A stretch of DNA of 64,000 bases from Pipra filicauda. Taxonomy: Eukaryota; Chordata; Aves; Passeriformes; Pipridae. The first letter of the stretch is position 1. Each line of letters starts with the position of its first letter. The stretch is from NCBI RefSeq assembly GCF_003945595.2, contig NW_024104672.1:248001-312000 (forward strand), in the 5' to 3' direction. The position numbers were made by a program, and so were the translations under genes. Shown here piece after piece: positions 23,387-34,714 of this stretch. Under the pieces are notes generated by a model. It made no database searches. It saw only the letters and a list, made by a program, of their open reading frames with translations, and was not told the origin of the DNA.

Positions 23387-23393
23387 ATAAACC
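23385..23393 (+). repeat. Right target-site duplication of the RTE-like insertion
   Basis: Second copy of ATATAAACC, identical to 22,347-22,355, directly following the GAT repeat. Confidence 0.8.
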
Positions 23394-26300
23394 CAAGTTC
23401 CTGAAAATATAATTTGTCACATAGAGGTTCATTTTATGAGGTCTGCCATATCTATTATGAAAATCTTCCCTAACTTGCAGTTCATAAGAACAAAGGTGGA
23501 AGAATCTCAAATCAAATGCCTTTGATTCAAAAATTCTGTCTTCTGGTCAGCATTCCCAAAGTAAAATTCTATTTTGCACATTGTGTGATGCTTTTAAAAA
23601 AATCCTAGGCTTGACTACTTAGAATTAGAATGACTCTGTGTTTGAGCTAACTTCAGTGTTTTGAAATAAAGGTAGAAAAATTACTATGAAGTGATGCTGA
23701 AAGGTCAAACCAGCTGGAGTGCATAAAGCCATAAGTGTCTGATTAAAAACAATGTCAGAGGGAAAAAAGGAAAAAAATCCTACCTAATTCTCTTTTCTGT
23801 GCTAATACTCAGGGTAGCTTTTAACTAACTTGTGACATCATCTTTTCATGGCAAACATTTTCTAAGCTTTTTGTTGTCATAAATAGTATCCATTAGCATC
23901 ATCCTTTTGGTTTCCTTAGCAACTGAGACAATCAATTCAATGACAGTTTTATCAGCACAGCAAAGCACCAGCTTCCAGAATTATGGACAGAAGTACAAAA
24001 AACAGGTAGGCTGGAATCTATTTGTCTGCAGACCAGCTTTATTTCTTTCTCTCTTCCTTTCTATTTTATGAGTTGCAAGCCTTCAATCACAAATTAAGCA
24101 CAAATCTCTTCAAACAGTGTTGTGTTTGTGTATCAGTGATGCTTGATGCTGACTCTAAAGGATTCTCAGATCCACTCAGCCTGGTTGTGATTAGCTTGAT
24201 ATTTGAGCTTTACAGCTAGAAACCTTCTTAATTTTCATATATTGCACTGGGTGTGTATATATAACTTGCTTTTTTGAGTATTAATTAGAGTCTTGCAACG
24301 TCAAGGTCATGCCTTATTTCAGTGGGTAGGAAAAAGGGCCGTGGTTGCTGCTGCTTTCAAAGGGATCACGTGCAGTTTGTGTCTTCTGACAGTCACAGCC
24401 TGTCTGAAGAAGAAATTCAGAAAGCCAATAGGAGTGGCAAATGGCTAGTGTCCATAAATTATCCTGCAGTCTCCACTTGTGAAGGAAGGTGATATGTCTG
24501 GAAAATATATTCCTTTTAAATGTCTATTATAGTTTTTATTTTCTAGAGGAGCTTCTTTATTGTCCTGCTGAGGCTTCAGTCCAACTCTGTAAGTATGCTT
24601 CTGTCTGCAGAAAGCCTTACTTCTCTTAATTTGCACTGCATTGTCAGTACCAAAATATCACTAAGGAGGGAAGTAGTGCTATGGCAGTGAGTTATAGGAA
24701 AAGCCCTATACTATTAACAAGAAAAGGTTTTTTTTTTCTTCATCTAATTTTTCTTCATTTTTTCAAAATCTGACAACTAGATGTATTCTGAAGAAATACA
24801 GCATAAGAGATGAAAACATAGTTGTGTCATACATAACTGCTACTCCTGAAGCACAGAGAGAAGTAGTGATTTGTTGCTTCTGTTAATTTAGGTACTTAAA
24901 AAAATATTTTATTAAAAATAAAATTAATATCTTACCTCTTGAAGTAGATGCAGAAGGTTTCCTATGGAGAAACCCCTCAGTTTCCTGTGGGGACTGACTC
25001 AAGCTAACCAGAGAACATGAAAATTTATTAAACAATAAATTCATTGCATGCTTCCCTTAGTTCTGATGACCACTGCTGCTTAACTCCAACAGTTTCTGTA
25101 TCAGTTCTACCAGTCTCTAAGCCCACAAGCATGAGTAAGATTTCTTACAGGTTTCTGAGTTCAGTGTTGGAAAAAATCATATTGACAAATCAGACTTGCT
25201 CACTGTCATGAGTGCTGGTAATAGTGTTCGCCCCCTGAAGTAACAGGACACTCTAGAATGAATCACAGGCTTTTTTGGGATTCTACTTTCCCCCAGATGC
25301 TTCGTGATTTAGTTGCTATAGTTGCCCTGAAGTAGCTGTGACAGAAGTTCAGACTGATGGCCACAGAGAACTTTAATATTCCAACATAACTGAGGCCATG
25401 AACTTTTTAAAAATGTAAGAATGTCTTCATACTTTTGCTAATCTAGGTGTTGGAACCTGTTCAACAGTCTTCTAGCACCATTACCTTAGTTCTAGTCAAA
25501 CTCAAATATGGCACTTGCCTGTCAGGATTCATGTAAGGATGTAAACTCATTTGATCTGAGATAGAGGAGGGAAAAGGTGTGGTCTCAGGCATTTTAGAGT
25601 TGTTGCTCAACATCTCATGTGGCTGCTGACATTTGTCAACAGTTTTGGTTTGACCCTGGCATAAGATAGAAGTATTCAATGTGTCTGCAGAATTTTCTTT
25701 TCTCTCTGAATGTAACAGACCAACTAATTTGCATCTAGTTGAATGCATAAAGATCACCTCTCATGACCCTGTGTCCCTCTTGTGGCTGTGTAAGCATTTT
25801 CCCCCTGCCCTTTTTTTTTTTCCCTCTTCTTCCATGTTTTTTTACCCATTGTGGTGTTTTTGGCAGAACTCGGAATAACAGATCTCAGTGCAGACTCTTT
25901 TGTTTTGTCACTCCTTTCTATTGGTCATTACTGGGATGAGCAGCAGTTACAGGAAACTGCTTGTTATGGATTTGATGTTTGTATGTTCAATGAGCAAGTT
26001 AAGTGCAACTGTAAGCAGACTAATAGAGACCATGAATGCTTGGTTGACAAATGCAGGTGTCTCTCTACTAATTATCATGCCCAGAATTAGATTTTTGCTT
26101 TTGCAAAATCTCAGGAGGCATTTGCAAATTCAAAACTTAAAACTGTTGTTTCTCTACTCAACACCTGTACTGTTCACAGGGTTTGATGGGGGGACATGGA
26201 GGGGAATGCAGTTTTAACACGAAACAAATTGGGCTATGAACACAACCATTTTAGATATGTGGGAGCATTTGGAAATTTCTTCATGGACAAACTTCTATAT

Positions 26301-29300
26301 ACTTGAAAAAGCCCAAATGTTATTTGGCTGAGTCTCTTTGTGAACGATCTCTCAAAATTCAGGGAAACTTCCAAAACCTAATAATTATTTTGAGACAAAG
26401 TGTTTTTATCTCCACGTGCCTTAAACAAAGCGTAGTAGCCATCACTGACACTTCTGTTTTCTGCACTGTTCTTCTTCCTTGTTGACAGGAAAGTGCAGTT
26501 TACTGACAGTTGGTACAAGAATGTAATATTGGCAAAAACAATCAATGTTCATTTTCACTAGACATAGATAACATAGTGATGGTACAGTTCAATGGTTGCT
26601 CCTAACAAATATCTAGGTATGAGTTAAAATGAGTCTTGACCTTCAGTGCAATCCATACGTTCAATTAATTCTTTTTAATTGCTTATGCAAGTTTAGAGGG
26701 TGAAAGTGTGAGCAGCATAACCGTGGGTGACTCGTTCTCTATTGACCAAGTGACACGGGATTGTGTGTGTATATCTTTGTGAAAATAAAGGCTGCAGAAA
26801 GAACTCAAAACCAAATTAATTGAGCTAATATTTTTCTCATTCTGTTAAAGATGTGGTTCATGAATCAGCCATCACAATCCTCATGACTTCTGATAATTAG
26901 GACAAACCATACATAATAGGTGTTCTGTTACAGTTAGATACCTAATGACCTGGAAAAGAATTCAATGGGTCAAAATAGTAGTGAAGTTTTAAAGGACTTC
27001 TGTGGCAGGAGAGAGAGGAGATTTTCGGTCAAGGCCAGGGAAACAGCCAGGATGAGTTCAAAAGCTGAGTCAAAAGCACTTTTGGAAAACAGGAGGAAAA
27101 GTTTTACTCTCTTTGACTTTCATCATTAATGCTTGAAAATATTTTTTCTGTAGTAGGTTTGTATAATATTTAATTTCCTTACATTATAAATATTTATTAT
27201 ATAAACAATTACATACCACATAAAATCAGGACATATGCATTGAACTGGTGATAAATGATTTGTCTTCCTCCTTTCGGGTGATTTCCCTGCAAAGAAATAA
27301 AGTGCAATAATCTTATACCACATAAATGTCAGTGGGAATGTGTTAGGTGTGTAAGGACTACAAAAATTGAAAGAATACTTTCAGAGTGAAATCTTTACCC
27401 AGCAAATTAATCTGCAAATACAGTTACATTTGCTGTAACTAAAATGTGTGAAGGCATCATATTTGAAAAATATCCAGGGTATCAAAAGACTTAATTGAAC
27501 TTTCAGAAACAGAGGAATGCTGATATTAGGTTTCATGTCTTGTTCTGCTCCACTAGCCTTAGTAAGCTACTTTGTATGGCACTACTTGTGTCAACCACTT
27601 CAGTATAGATTTGATATTAAAACAACAACACCCTAAGTGCTTTGAGCAGTCATCCTTATCATGAGAAGATCTGTTAACTATCCTGTGAAATGAACTTGTT
27701 GGAATAAAAAGCCTGGAATAGGGAATGAATTAGTTGCCTGCCATCAGCCCTCCTTTGACAGTGTGCTCAGATTGAATTCTACTCTAGCAAAGTGTTGTAG
27801 AAATATGCAGCTTGCTTGTGTAAAAGTGTTCACAGCTCCTCTCCTCTGCAAGCAACTCTGCTGGGGATGAACAGAGCAATGATCCTGCAAACATCTTTTT
27901 TCTTCTAAGGTATCTCCTATGTTCATCTCTAAAACATTTTAATTAAAAAATAAAAAAATGTAGTGAATTTAAAAATAACAAGATACAACCCCTTTTTTTT
28001 TTTTTTTTCATATCAGGAAGTCATTACCTGGCAAAAATGGGGGTGTTGCATTCCTACTGTTAAGACCTTTAAAAATGTTTTACTGCTAGATGAATGAGCT
28101 GTGCCAGGTACCAGCAGATACGTCCTGTCGTTTCTGTGCTCTCCAGGAGTGGCTATCTTGCAGTAAGAGAGCCATTTGCTGTGACATGTCTGCTTTTAGC
28201 TTTCATGGCTTCCTTTCTATTCATCCTGTGGCTGGGTAAAGATTTCCATATACCACCCTGATCTGCCTGGGGAAGGAGCAACTTGTCAGCTCCGCTGCTT
28301 CCCACCTCACTGTGGAGTGCGCTGTCTGGCATTTTTATAAACACAGAAAACAGAGCTAGGACACTCCCTTGTTCCAACTTGTCTTGCTGTCAGGCTGTCA
28401 AAGGGAGTTTTAAAATATCCTGTCAATTAATCTCATTGAAACTCCTAGTGAAGGTTCAGCTAACTCTGTCCTTGAAGCTCTGTTAGTTCATTCACTTCTG
28501 ATTTGAAGATAGATTAGTAGAAGTGGCAGTGGCAAATTGCCTTCCTATCACTGTAACACAAAAGGCAAAATTGGACGAAGGCCCATATACTGCAAGCTAG
28601 ATAGCCTTTTGCTGAAGAAAAAGCCAGGATACTTTAAATTAATATTTTGACCCTTAAAATCTATGTACCATATTAATAAGGTGATTTCATTGCTACCTAT
28701 CCCCCATCAGCTTGGTCTGAAGTTGATTACTCGGCACCTATTTGACAAGCAGGAACTGAACAGGGAGACTTTCCGTATATAATATTGGCAAGAAAGATGA
28801 AACTGGTGAAGCATTCAGGCTGCTAATCCAATACTTACTCATTGCAAGATTCATCTGTTTTGGTTTCAGAGACCCTGGTTTCCTGTGGATAGTGTTAAAT
28901 TTAGCATTCAGCTCAATTCCATTTCCATTCACCTTCAGACCCCAGTGAAATATCAATGCCTGCCTACAGGTTCATTTGACAGCATGAAACAGCAAACTGA
29001 TCCATTTTCAGAGTAAGTATTTTAATTTTGGATTGCTAATAATCATAGCACAATCATGACATGGTGATGTGAAAGTGCTGGTGGTCTCAGCAAGCCACAG
29101 AACCCATCAGTGTTTCATGCGTTTACCAGAGTGCTAACCTGTAATTTCCGCACAAATTTCCTGCTCCCTTCTTAGAATAGGATTTCAAAGAAGACAGGTA
29201 CTCATAGTTAGAAACAATCTTGGCAGTGATTAAGGGAGGGTGGTTAGGCAGGGAAGGCTATTTCAGTCTGAGTCTTAGACCAAAGAGGATTGTTGCAAGT

Positions 29301-30150
29301 CCATTATTGCTACCTTTCAGCCAGCCTGAGAATGCAATGCTCTCGCTTGGACTGTATCAGGGTTCATTCATGCTTGTGAGCAACAGGGACTTGGTTTGCA
29401 GAGTAACTTGAATGAAATGAGGCATTTTACAGCAGAGATTCGTAACAGTCCTTTCTGAAATGAATAGAATGGCTGATGACTCTCAGAGCTGCAATTGGTG
29501 AGACACAGTGTGTTTTAGCTAATGTAATGATGGGTTATGCCTTTGTTTTCTAGTACAAAATCTCATCACGCTGAAATATTTTGTCAAGAAATACTTAACA
29601 AGTATCACAAACACTGTTTAATCTCCCCAGCCTCCCGAAGAAACTTGTATTTATTATGGCTGTAGAGACTGGTAACTGAGCTGGCTGATATACATAGATG
29701 TTTTTTGGCTAACAGGAAAAAATTACTTATTGACTATTCTTCAGTAGCTTTTCCCCAGCAGAAACCAAGACTTTGACACTTTCTGTGAGTGTAATATGTA
29801 TTTATAAAAGAAAGAATTGTTAGCTAGTCCTCAGCAATTGGCTTTTATAGTGTTTAATACATTCTCTAACCCCAAGCCAATATCAAAGCACTTCTCAAGA
29901 GCGTTAAATCTTTTTATGTTGCAAGCAATTGCATAAGTGCACCCTTCAAATCATGGCATCTGTTGCCATTTGTTTATATGTGCCTGTGCATCTGTGGCAA
30001 CCAAGAGGCAAAGGTGTCTCCTGAGGGCTATCTGACAATGCACTGTCATGGACATGTACAAACACAGTGCCCTCGCTGTGCATTTCCTCATGGCATTAGA
30101 CACAACCCCTGAGTAGGAAGAGTGAAGACACTTCTGCCCGGAAAAAATCA
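23394..30150. other. AT-rich DNA, no supported gene
   Basis: No gene or repeat family is recognisable. Homopolymer runs (for example T16 at 27,993-28,008) and a pyrimidine-rich segment near 25,799-25,832 are the only structured items. Open frames are short and lack family motifs. Confidence 0.6.
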
Positions 30151-30181
30151 GTTTTGTTTTGTTTTGTTTTGTTTTGTTTTT
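30151..30181. repeat. (GTTTT)6 microsatellite
   Basis: Six perfect GTTTT pentamers followed by an extra T. Confidence 0.95.
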
Positions 30182-31019
30182 GAGATCATGTGTACTCTTC
30201 TGTTAGTACAGAAGTACTTCTGCTAGTATTGTCTTCATAGGTAACTTTATACTACTTCTGTAAAACTTAGTAAGCTTGGTTTCTAAAGACTCCAAATTCC
30301 ACTGTGCCACAAGTCTTAGTTACAGTTTACTTCCATATAATTCTTGCATGTAGCATCTCTGTTCATGCATTTGATATCATGTTTGTAGCCAGTAAAGCAA
30401 AGCAAGAAAGAATACAATGTGGTAGGTTGAATAGGGACTGCCTTGATGTATGGAGGGGCCAAACCATATCCTGTTGGAGAAAACTGTATTTCAGTGAGAA
30501 CCTCTTTCTCCACCTGGAACTTGAGATTAATAGTACTGATCTCTTTTGTGAAGTACTTTAAAACCTACTAATGAAAGAAATGGGATAATACATAGGCTGC
30601 TATAAAACTTGGGAGTGAAATTATGCCTCAGATTGAAGTGTTTCTTTTACCTTACTTTCCTGACTATAAAAGTTCTGTTGAGGCATAAGCATCTTTAAAG
30701 GAATAGATATGATAGATCATTAATTGCAAAATTAAATTTCACTGTTCCAAACTTATTTTTCCATTATCTCAAGCACCTAGTAAACACACAAAATGTGTTC
30801 TTGAACAAATGAGTTCTTGGAAATTTTCACGTTGCAGCCAATGTACTTGTACTTTATTTCAGAATGGAACAGCAAATTGCATCTCCCCAGGCCAAAAAAC
30901 AACAGGAAAAAACCCTTCAGTTGTTTGGGTTTTTTTCATGATGTAATACCCCTAAATATTTTTAACATTTTTATGTTGTTTCAGAATAAACAGACGCTCG
31001 ATCTGTCTGTATATTTGTG
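30182..31019. other. AT-rich DNA, no supported gene
   Basis: Nothing recognisable; the open frames present are short and unsupported. Confidence 0.6.
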
Positions 31020-31124
31020 GGATTTTTTTTCTTGTTGTGGGTTTTCTGCTTGTGTTTTTTTGTTTGTTTTTTTTTTTTTTTTTTTTTTTGTTGTTGTTGT
31101 TTTTGTTTTTTTGGTGTTTTTTCT
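31020..31124. repeat. T/G-only low-complexity tract
   Basis: About 100 bases that are nearly all T and G on the + strand, including T23 at 31,067-31,089 and a (GTT)n run. An open frame running through it encodes only phenylalanine/valine-rich sequence and is an artefact. Confidence 0.9.
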
Positions 31125-34100
31125 AAGCATAGGTGAATTGAAGTAAAATAATTATATAGCAGTACACAGTAATTGGAGTTTTAAATACTGTGGAGTCACA
31201 AATGAGTGATATGAAAGGGAAGTCATCCTGTTTCCATCAGAAATTCTGGCTGACCTAAGCCCTTATTTTTTTAGTGATGTTAAAAATGAAGTCTGCTCTT
31301 AGTGTTATTTGTGCAAATTGTGTCTGATGAAATCATGTGCCATTGAACAGTGTTTTAGCAAGTATAGCTGCAGAGGAATGTAGTTAGATAGTTGGGAGTT
31401 GAGAATCTTTTCTACTGGAACATATTTATAATAAGCCTTTCATCAGCGCTTTTATAAAGCCTTAGCAAACAAGGTAAGTGTGACATAGAAAATCACAGCC
31501 ACTTCAGATTGTTGATGATGTCAGATGTAGGAACTCTGAACAAGAGCAAACCTGAAGTGCCTGTGGATGTTTAAGAAACCAACAAATTGACCTGAAAGTG
31601 TTGCTTCTAAGTAGCATTTAAATACATTAGACTTAAATTTATTGTGTTGCAAATAAAAACATTCAAGTAGATTTTGCAGTTGCTCAGGTAGGATCTATGG
31701 TATGAAACATTCAGTTATTCAAAGGAAGACCAGAACTTGGGCGAGGAGGGTGACACTGCCTATGAGAAAGGCAGCAAAATGGAAATCTACTGTGGATATG
31801 TATTCGGGGCTAATTAAAGGTTAATTCATGTTAAGATAGATGGATGACTTGGTTTACTTTTGTATGTTAAAGCTGTACAAATGCTTACTTAGACCTTATT
31901 GCAACATTAGGGTTTTGGGTAGTGTTGCTGATCTTTTTCCTTGTCTAGGTAATTATTATGCTAAGAATAAGTCTTAATCCCTTCGCTAGGAAAATTTGAT
32001 CTACAAGTTATATTTGGAAGATATGTAAATTCTGATCACCTTAATGAAACTTGTTTAGCTTAGTTCAGTCTTTCTGCATTCTACCAGGCTCCATTCTAGT
32101 ACAGTATTTTGATACATAGTGGCTAAAACCCCCTACCTCTGATAAATCAGGTCCAAAAGATTGCCTCAGCTAACCACGGTCTGAAGTGAACTTTAATCAC
32201 CCAATGCCTGATAAAACTTCACAGTATGCTGGAAAGTTTTTCTTTGAATTTTCATGTTATTACTTAGTAAAGTGCTCAATTCTCTTTGCTGCTAAGCACT
32301 GGTAATAGTACAAGACTTGAAGCTAAGAAATTGGTCCGATTATTTTTGGAGCATTCTGAGTCCATTATAAATAGAGGATATAAGATTGTTAGATTCATTA
32401 TAGCATAATATCTTTTCCCATCAGAAGCACTGGAAAATGGGATAGTTCTGGCAGTGCACATCTTGTACTGAGGAACTGTCAGGATATAGAAAAAGATTGT
32501 TTGGGAGATGGTACCTAATTTTAAAAAATGCAATATTTTTCCCCTAGGCATTTGTAATAGTATCTTCCTGATCCAGATTCTTTTTTTTCTTAACCATTTT
32601 AGTTCCCTTTTTCCTTCTCTGCTTTGGTGTTTTCTTAATGTGCTGCTTTAGATAGAGTACGCAGTCATAAACAAGTTGCTGTTTTTAAAGTACTTTTATT
32701 ATATAGGTTTCCAAAAGTGATGAAATTTTTGACACTACCCCTACCTCACAGGTCTTGCATGCCAGATTTTTTCTTTGTTTTGCTTTTGTTTGTTTGTTTT
32801 CATTTTGTATTGTTTGGAGCTTTAGGGGAGGTTGGAGAAGGGGTGGAATTTCATTAAGCACACTCTTCAGATGAGACAGGGAAAGAGAGAGAATCATACA
32901 ACATTGTTCAGTAAAATGGGATCTGGATGTTCTAATGCATTTTGAATCATTAATTAGCAGTAATTTGATGAGGACTAGTTACCATAAAGAGACTTTAGGA
33001 TTTTCTTATTTATCTTTTCTTTGGGAGGTATCTTTTTAAGCATATTAGCAAACACTGAATTCTAGTAGACATACCTAATTGTCCCAATTATTTGGTCCCA
33101 TCCTAGCCTATGACCATCATTACATTAACAAAAGCATAATCAATTTTGATCAGTAGCTCTGTAGGACAACTTTATAAGATAACATATTCTCATGCCCATT
33201 CAGTCAATAGCACCATAAAGACAGTGGTGTAAAGATAATGGCAGCATAAAGATAGTGATAACTGTGTTGTGTGGGAGACCCTGCAGAGGTATATCTTGTC
33301 TTAAACTAGGTTTCTACATGTTTAGTTCATGATGTCATGACTCTTGGGTTAGTTGTCTGGATTTTGGTTGTCTTATTAGGTGGAACTTTCTATTCAAATG
33401 TGAACAGCTAGGTTGGGCTACAATGCTACTCTTAATAATTATTCTTAAGTTTCTGTCATGGAAACAGTTAATTATTCAAAAATGAAATTTCACTGAAGAA
33501 ATTCAGATATCGTATCTTATTTACTAACCTTAATTTTCATAGCTCTAATTTTTTTTGTGTTTAAATAGTAAACAGGAAAAAATGAGAAACCAGAGTTTGA
33601 GAACCAACAATGATAGTGCAAGATCATCTTTGCTACCTTATTTTTACTCTGTTGGGAATAATCTGTTCAGTTATCAACATTAGGGTGTCTGTGACCTGTC
33701 ATGAAAATAAAATTGATACTGCTGATAGGACACTGTGCTTCAGAGATAGAGACAAGCACAGCTGGGTGCTGAGCAGCTATTGGTCTGCTTTTGTGACCTG
33801 AGCTAAAAATTCTACTCCTTGCTGTGCTGTGTCCTATAGACATACTAACTTGCTCCCAGGGTACCCCTGAAGACAAGGTTTTGTGGTGCAGCAAAATTAA
33901 TCCAGCATCTAACTAACTGCAATTAAAAAAAAAAGAAAAAAGGTAGTTTCTTGTTTCTCAGATTTGTTTACACCAAACTGGCTGCAGTAAACCTGCTAAA
34001 TCAGAGAAAACTTAGATTTGTATGCATGAGCAGTGACTGCCATTTACCTTCCAGCCTGTGGCAAGGAGATAATAAGATTCTGTGGCCAGGGATAGAGGAT

Positions 34101-34335
34101 GGAAGAACAGGGCCCCTTTTCATGGCTCCTTGCTGCTAGACTATCAAGTAGAGGTAGAATTGCTCTTGAAAGGCTTAGCTCAGAGTGCTTGCTTGCTTTG
34201 CAAGCTGCAGAAGTTGCAACTAACAGCTTGACTTCTTATCTTAGTGTTTTCTCCATCCTCTGTCTCTTAGTGGTTCCAGCACACGGTGCTCCAAGAAGAT
34301 CACAAACTGAAGAACTAGCCTTGGAGGTGAAGGCA
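31125..34335. other. AT-rich DNA, no supported gene
   Basis: No recognisable feature. The reading shows only short open frames and A/T-rich sequence. Confidence 0.6.
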
Positions 34336-34479
34336 GTTTTTTTGTTTTGGGTTTTTTTTTTTTTTGGTTGGTTGGTTGGTTTTGGTTTTTGGTTTTGTTT
34401 TGTTTGTTTTCTTTTTTTGTTGTTTGTTGGTTTTTGTTTGTTTGTCTTTGTCTGATTTGGTTTGGTTTGGGTTTTTTTG
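34336..34479. repeat. T/G-rich low-complexity tract (A/C-rich on minus strand)
   Basis: The + strand consists almost only of T and G, with ggttggttggttggtt, long T runs and tttggtttggtttgg. On the minus strand this is an A-rich sequence with CCAACC and AAAC repeats, lying about 100 bases 3' of the minus-strand SINE head at 34,578-34,661. It could be that element's A-rich tail or an unrelated simple repeat. Confidence 0.85.
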
Positions 34480-34577
34480 ATAGTGTCAGTTCTATCCTCA
34501 TAAAATTCTTGCAATGAGGGCTGATTAAGGGGTCTGTGTATCCAGAATAGTCTGATAAACTACAGGCTTAAGTATAG

Positions 34578-34661
34578 GCTTAAGTGAATGGCCTATACAG
34601 GGATCAAACCCACAACTTGGTATTATTAGCACCATGTTCTAATTAACTGAGCTATTCTCAG
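34578..34661 (-). mobile_element. tRNA-Ile-derived SINE head, reverse orientation
   Basis: Read on the minus strand, 34,661 to 34,589 is a 73-base tRNA-Ile-like sequence. It has an A-box (tagctcagttaatta), an anticodon-arm region with tgctaataat, and a B-box (gtgggtttgatccc), ending in ggcca. It is followed by ttcacttaag, the same linker that follows the tRNA part of the SINE at 43,435. After the linker the minus strand does not continue with the CR1-X tail of that SINE. It reads into about 100 bases of unknown sequence (34,480-34,577, including a duplicated aggcttaagt) and then an A/C-rich tract. It is not a functional tRNA: stem pairing is degraded and the linker shows SINE origin. Confidence 0.85.
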
Positions 34662-34714
34662 GGTCACCTTTTTCTCTTCTAACCCAAACTATTACATTAT
34701 TCTATTATTCTATA
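34662..34714 (+). mobile_element. Possible CR1 3' tail next to the SINE head
   Basis: On the + strand, cttctaacccaaactatt is followed by attctattattctatag. This resembles the CR1 end 'ccttccaacccaaaccattctatgattctatg' with damaged octamers. It begins right at the 5' edge of the reverse-oriented SINE head. The match is short and could be chance in AT-rich DNA. Confidence 0.5.

Noticed and set aside
23326..23404. Aspartate-rich C-terminus of the RT frame
   Set aside because: It comes from translating the 3' UTR and (GAT)n repeat after a frameshift; the ancestral stop appears to be at 23,323-23,325.
34099..34514. Open frames rich in Phe/Val (plus) or Lys/Gln/Asn/Pro (minus)
   Set aside because: Both are products of the T/G-rich repeat at 34,336-34,479; overlapping frames on opposite strands confirm the artefact.
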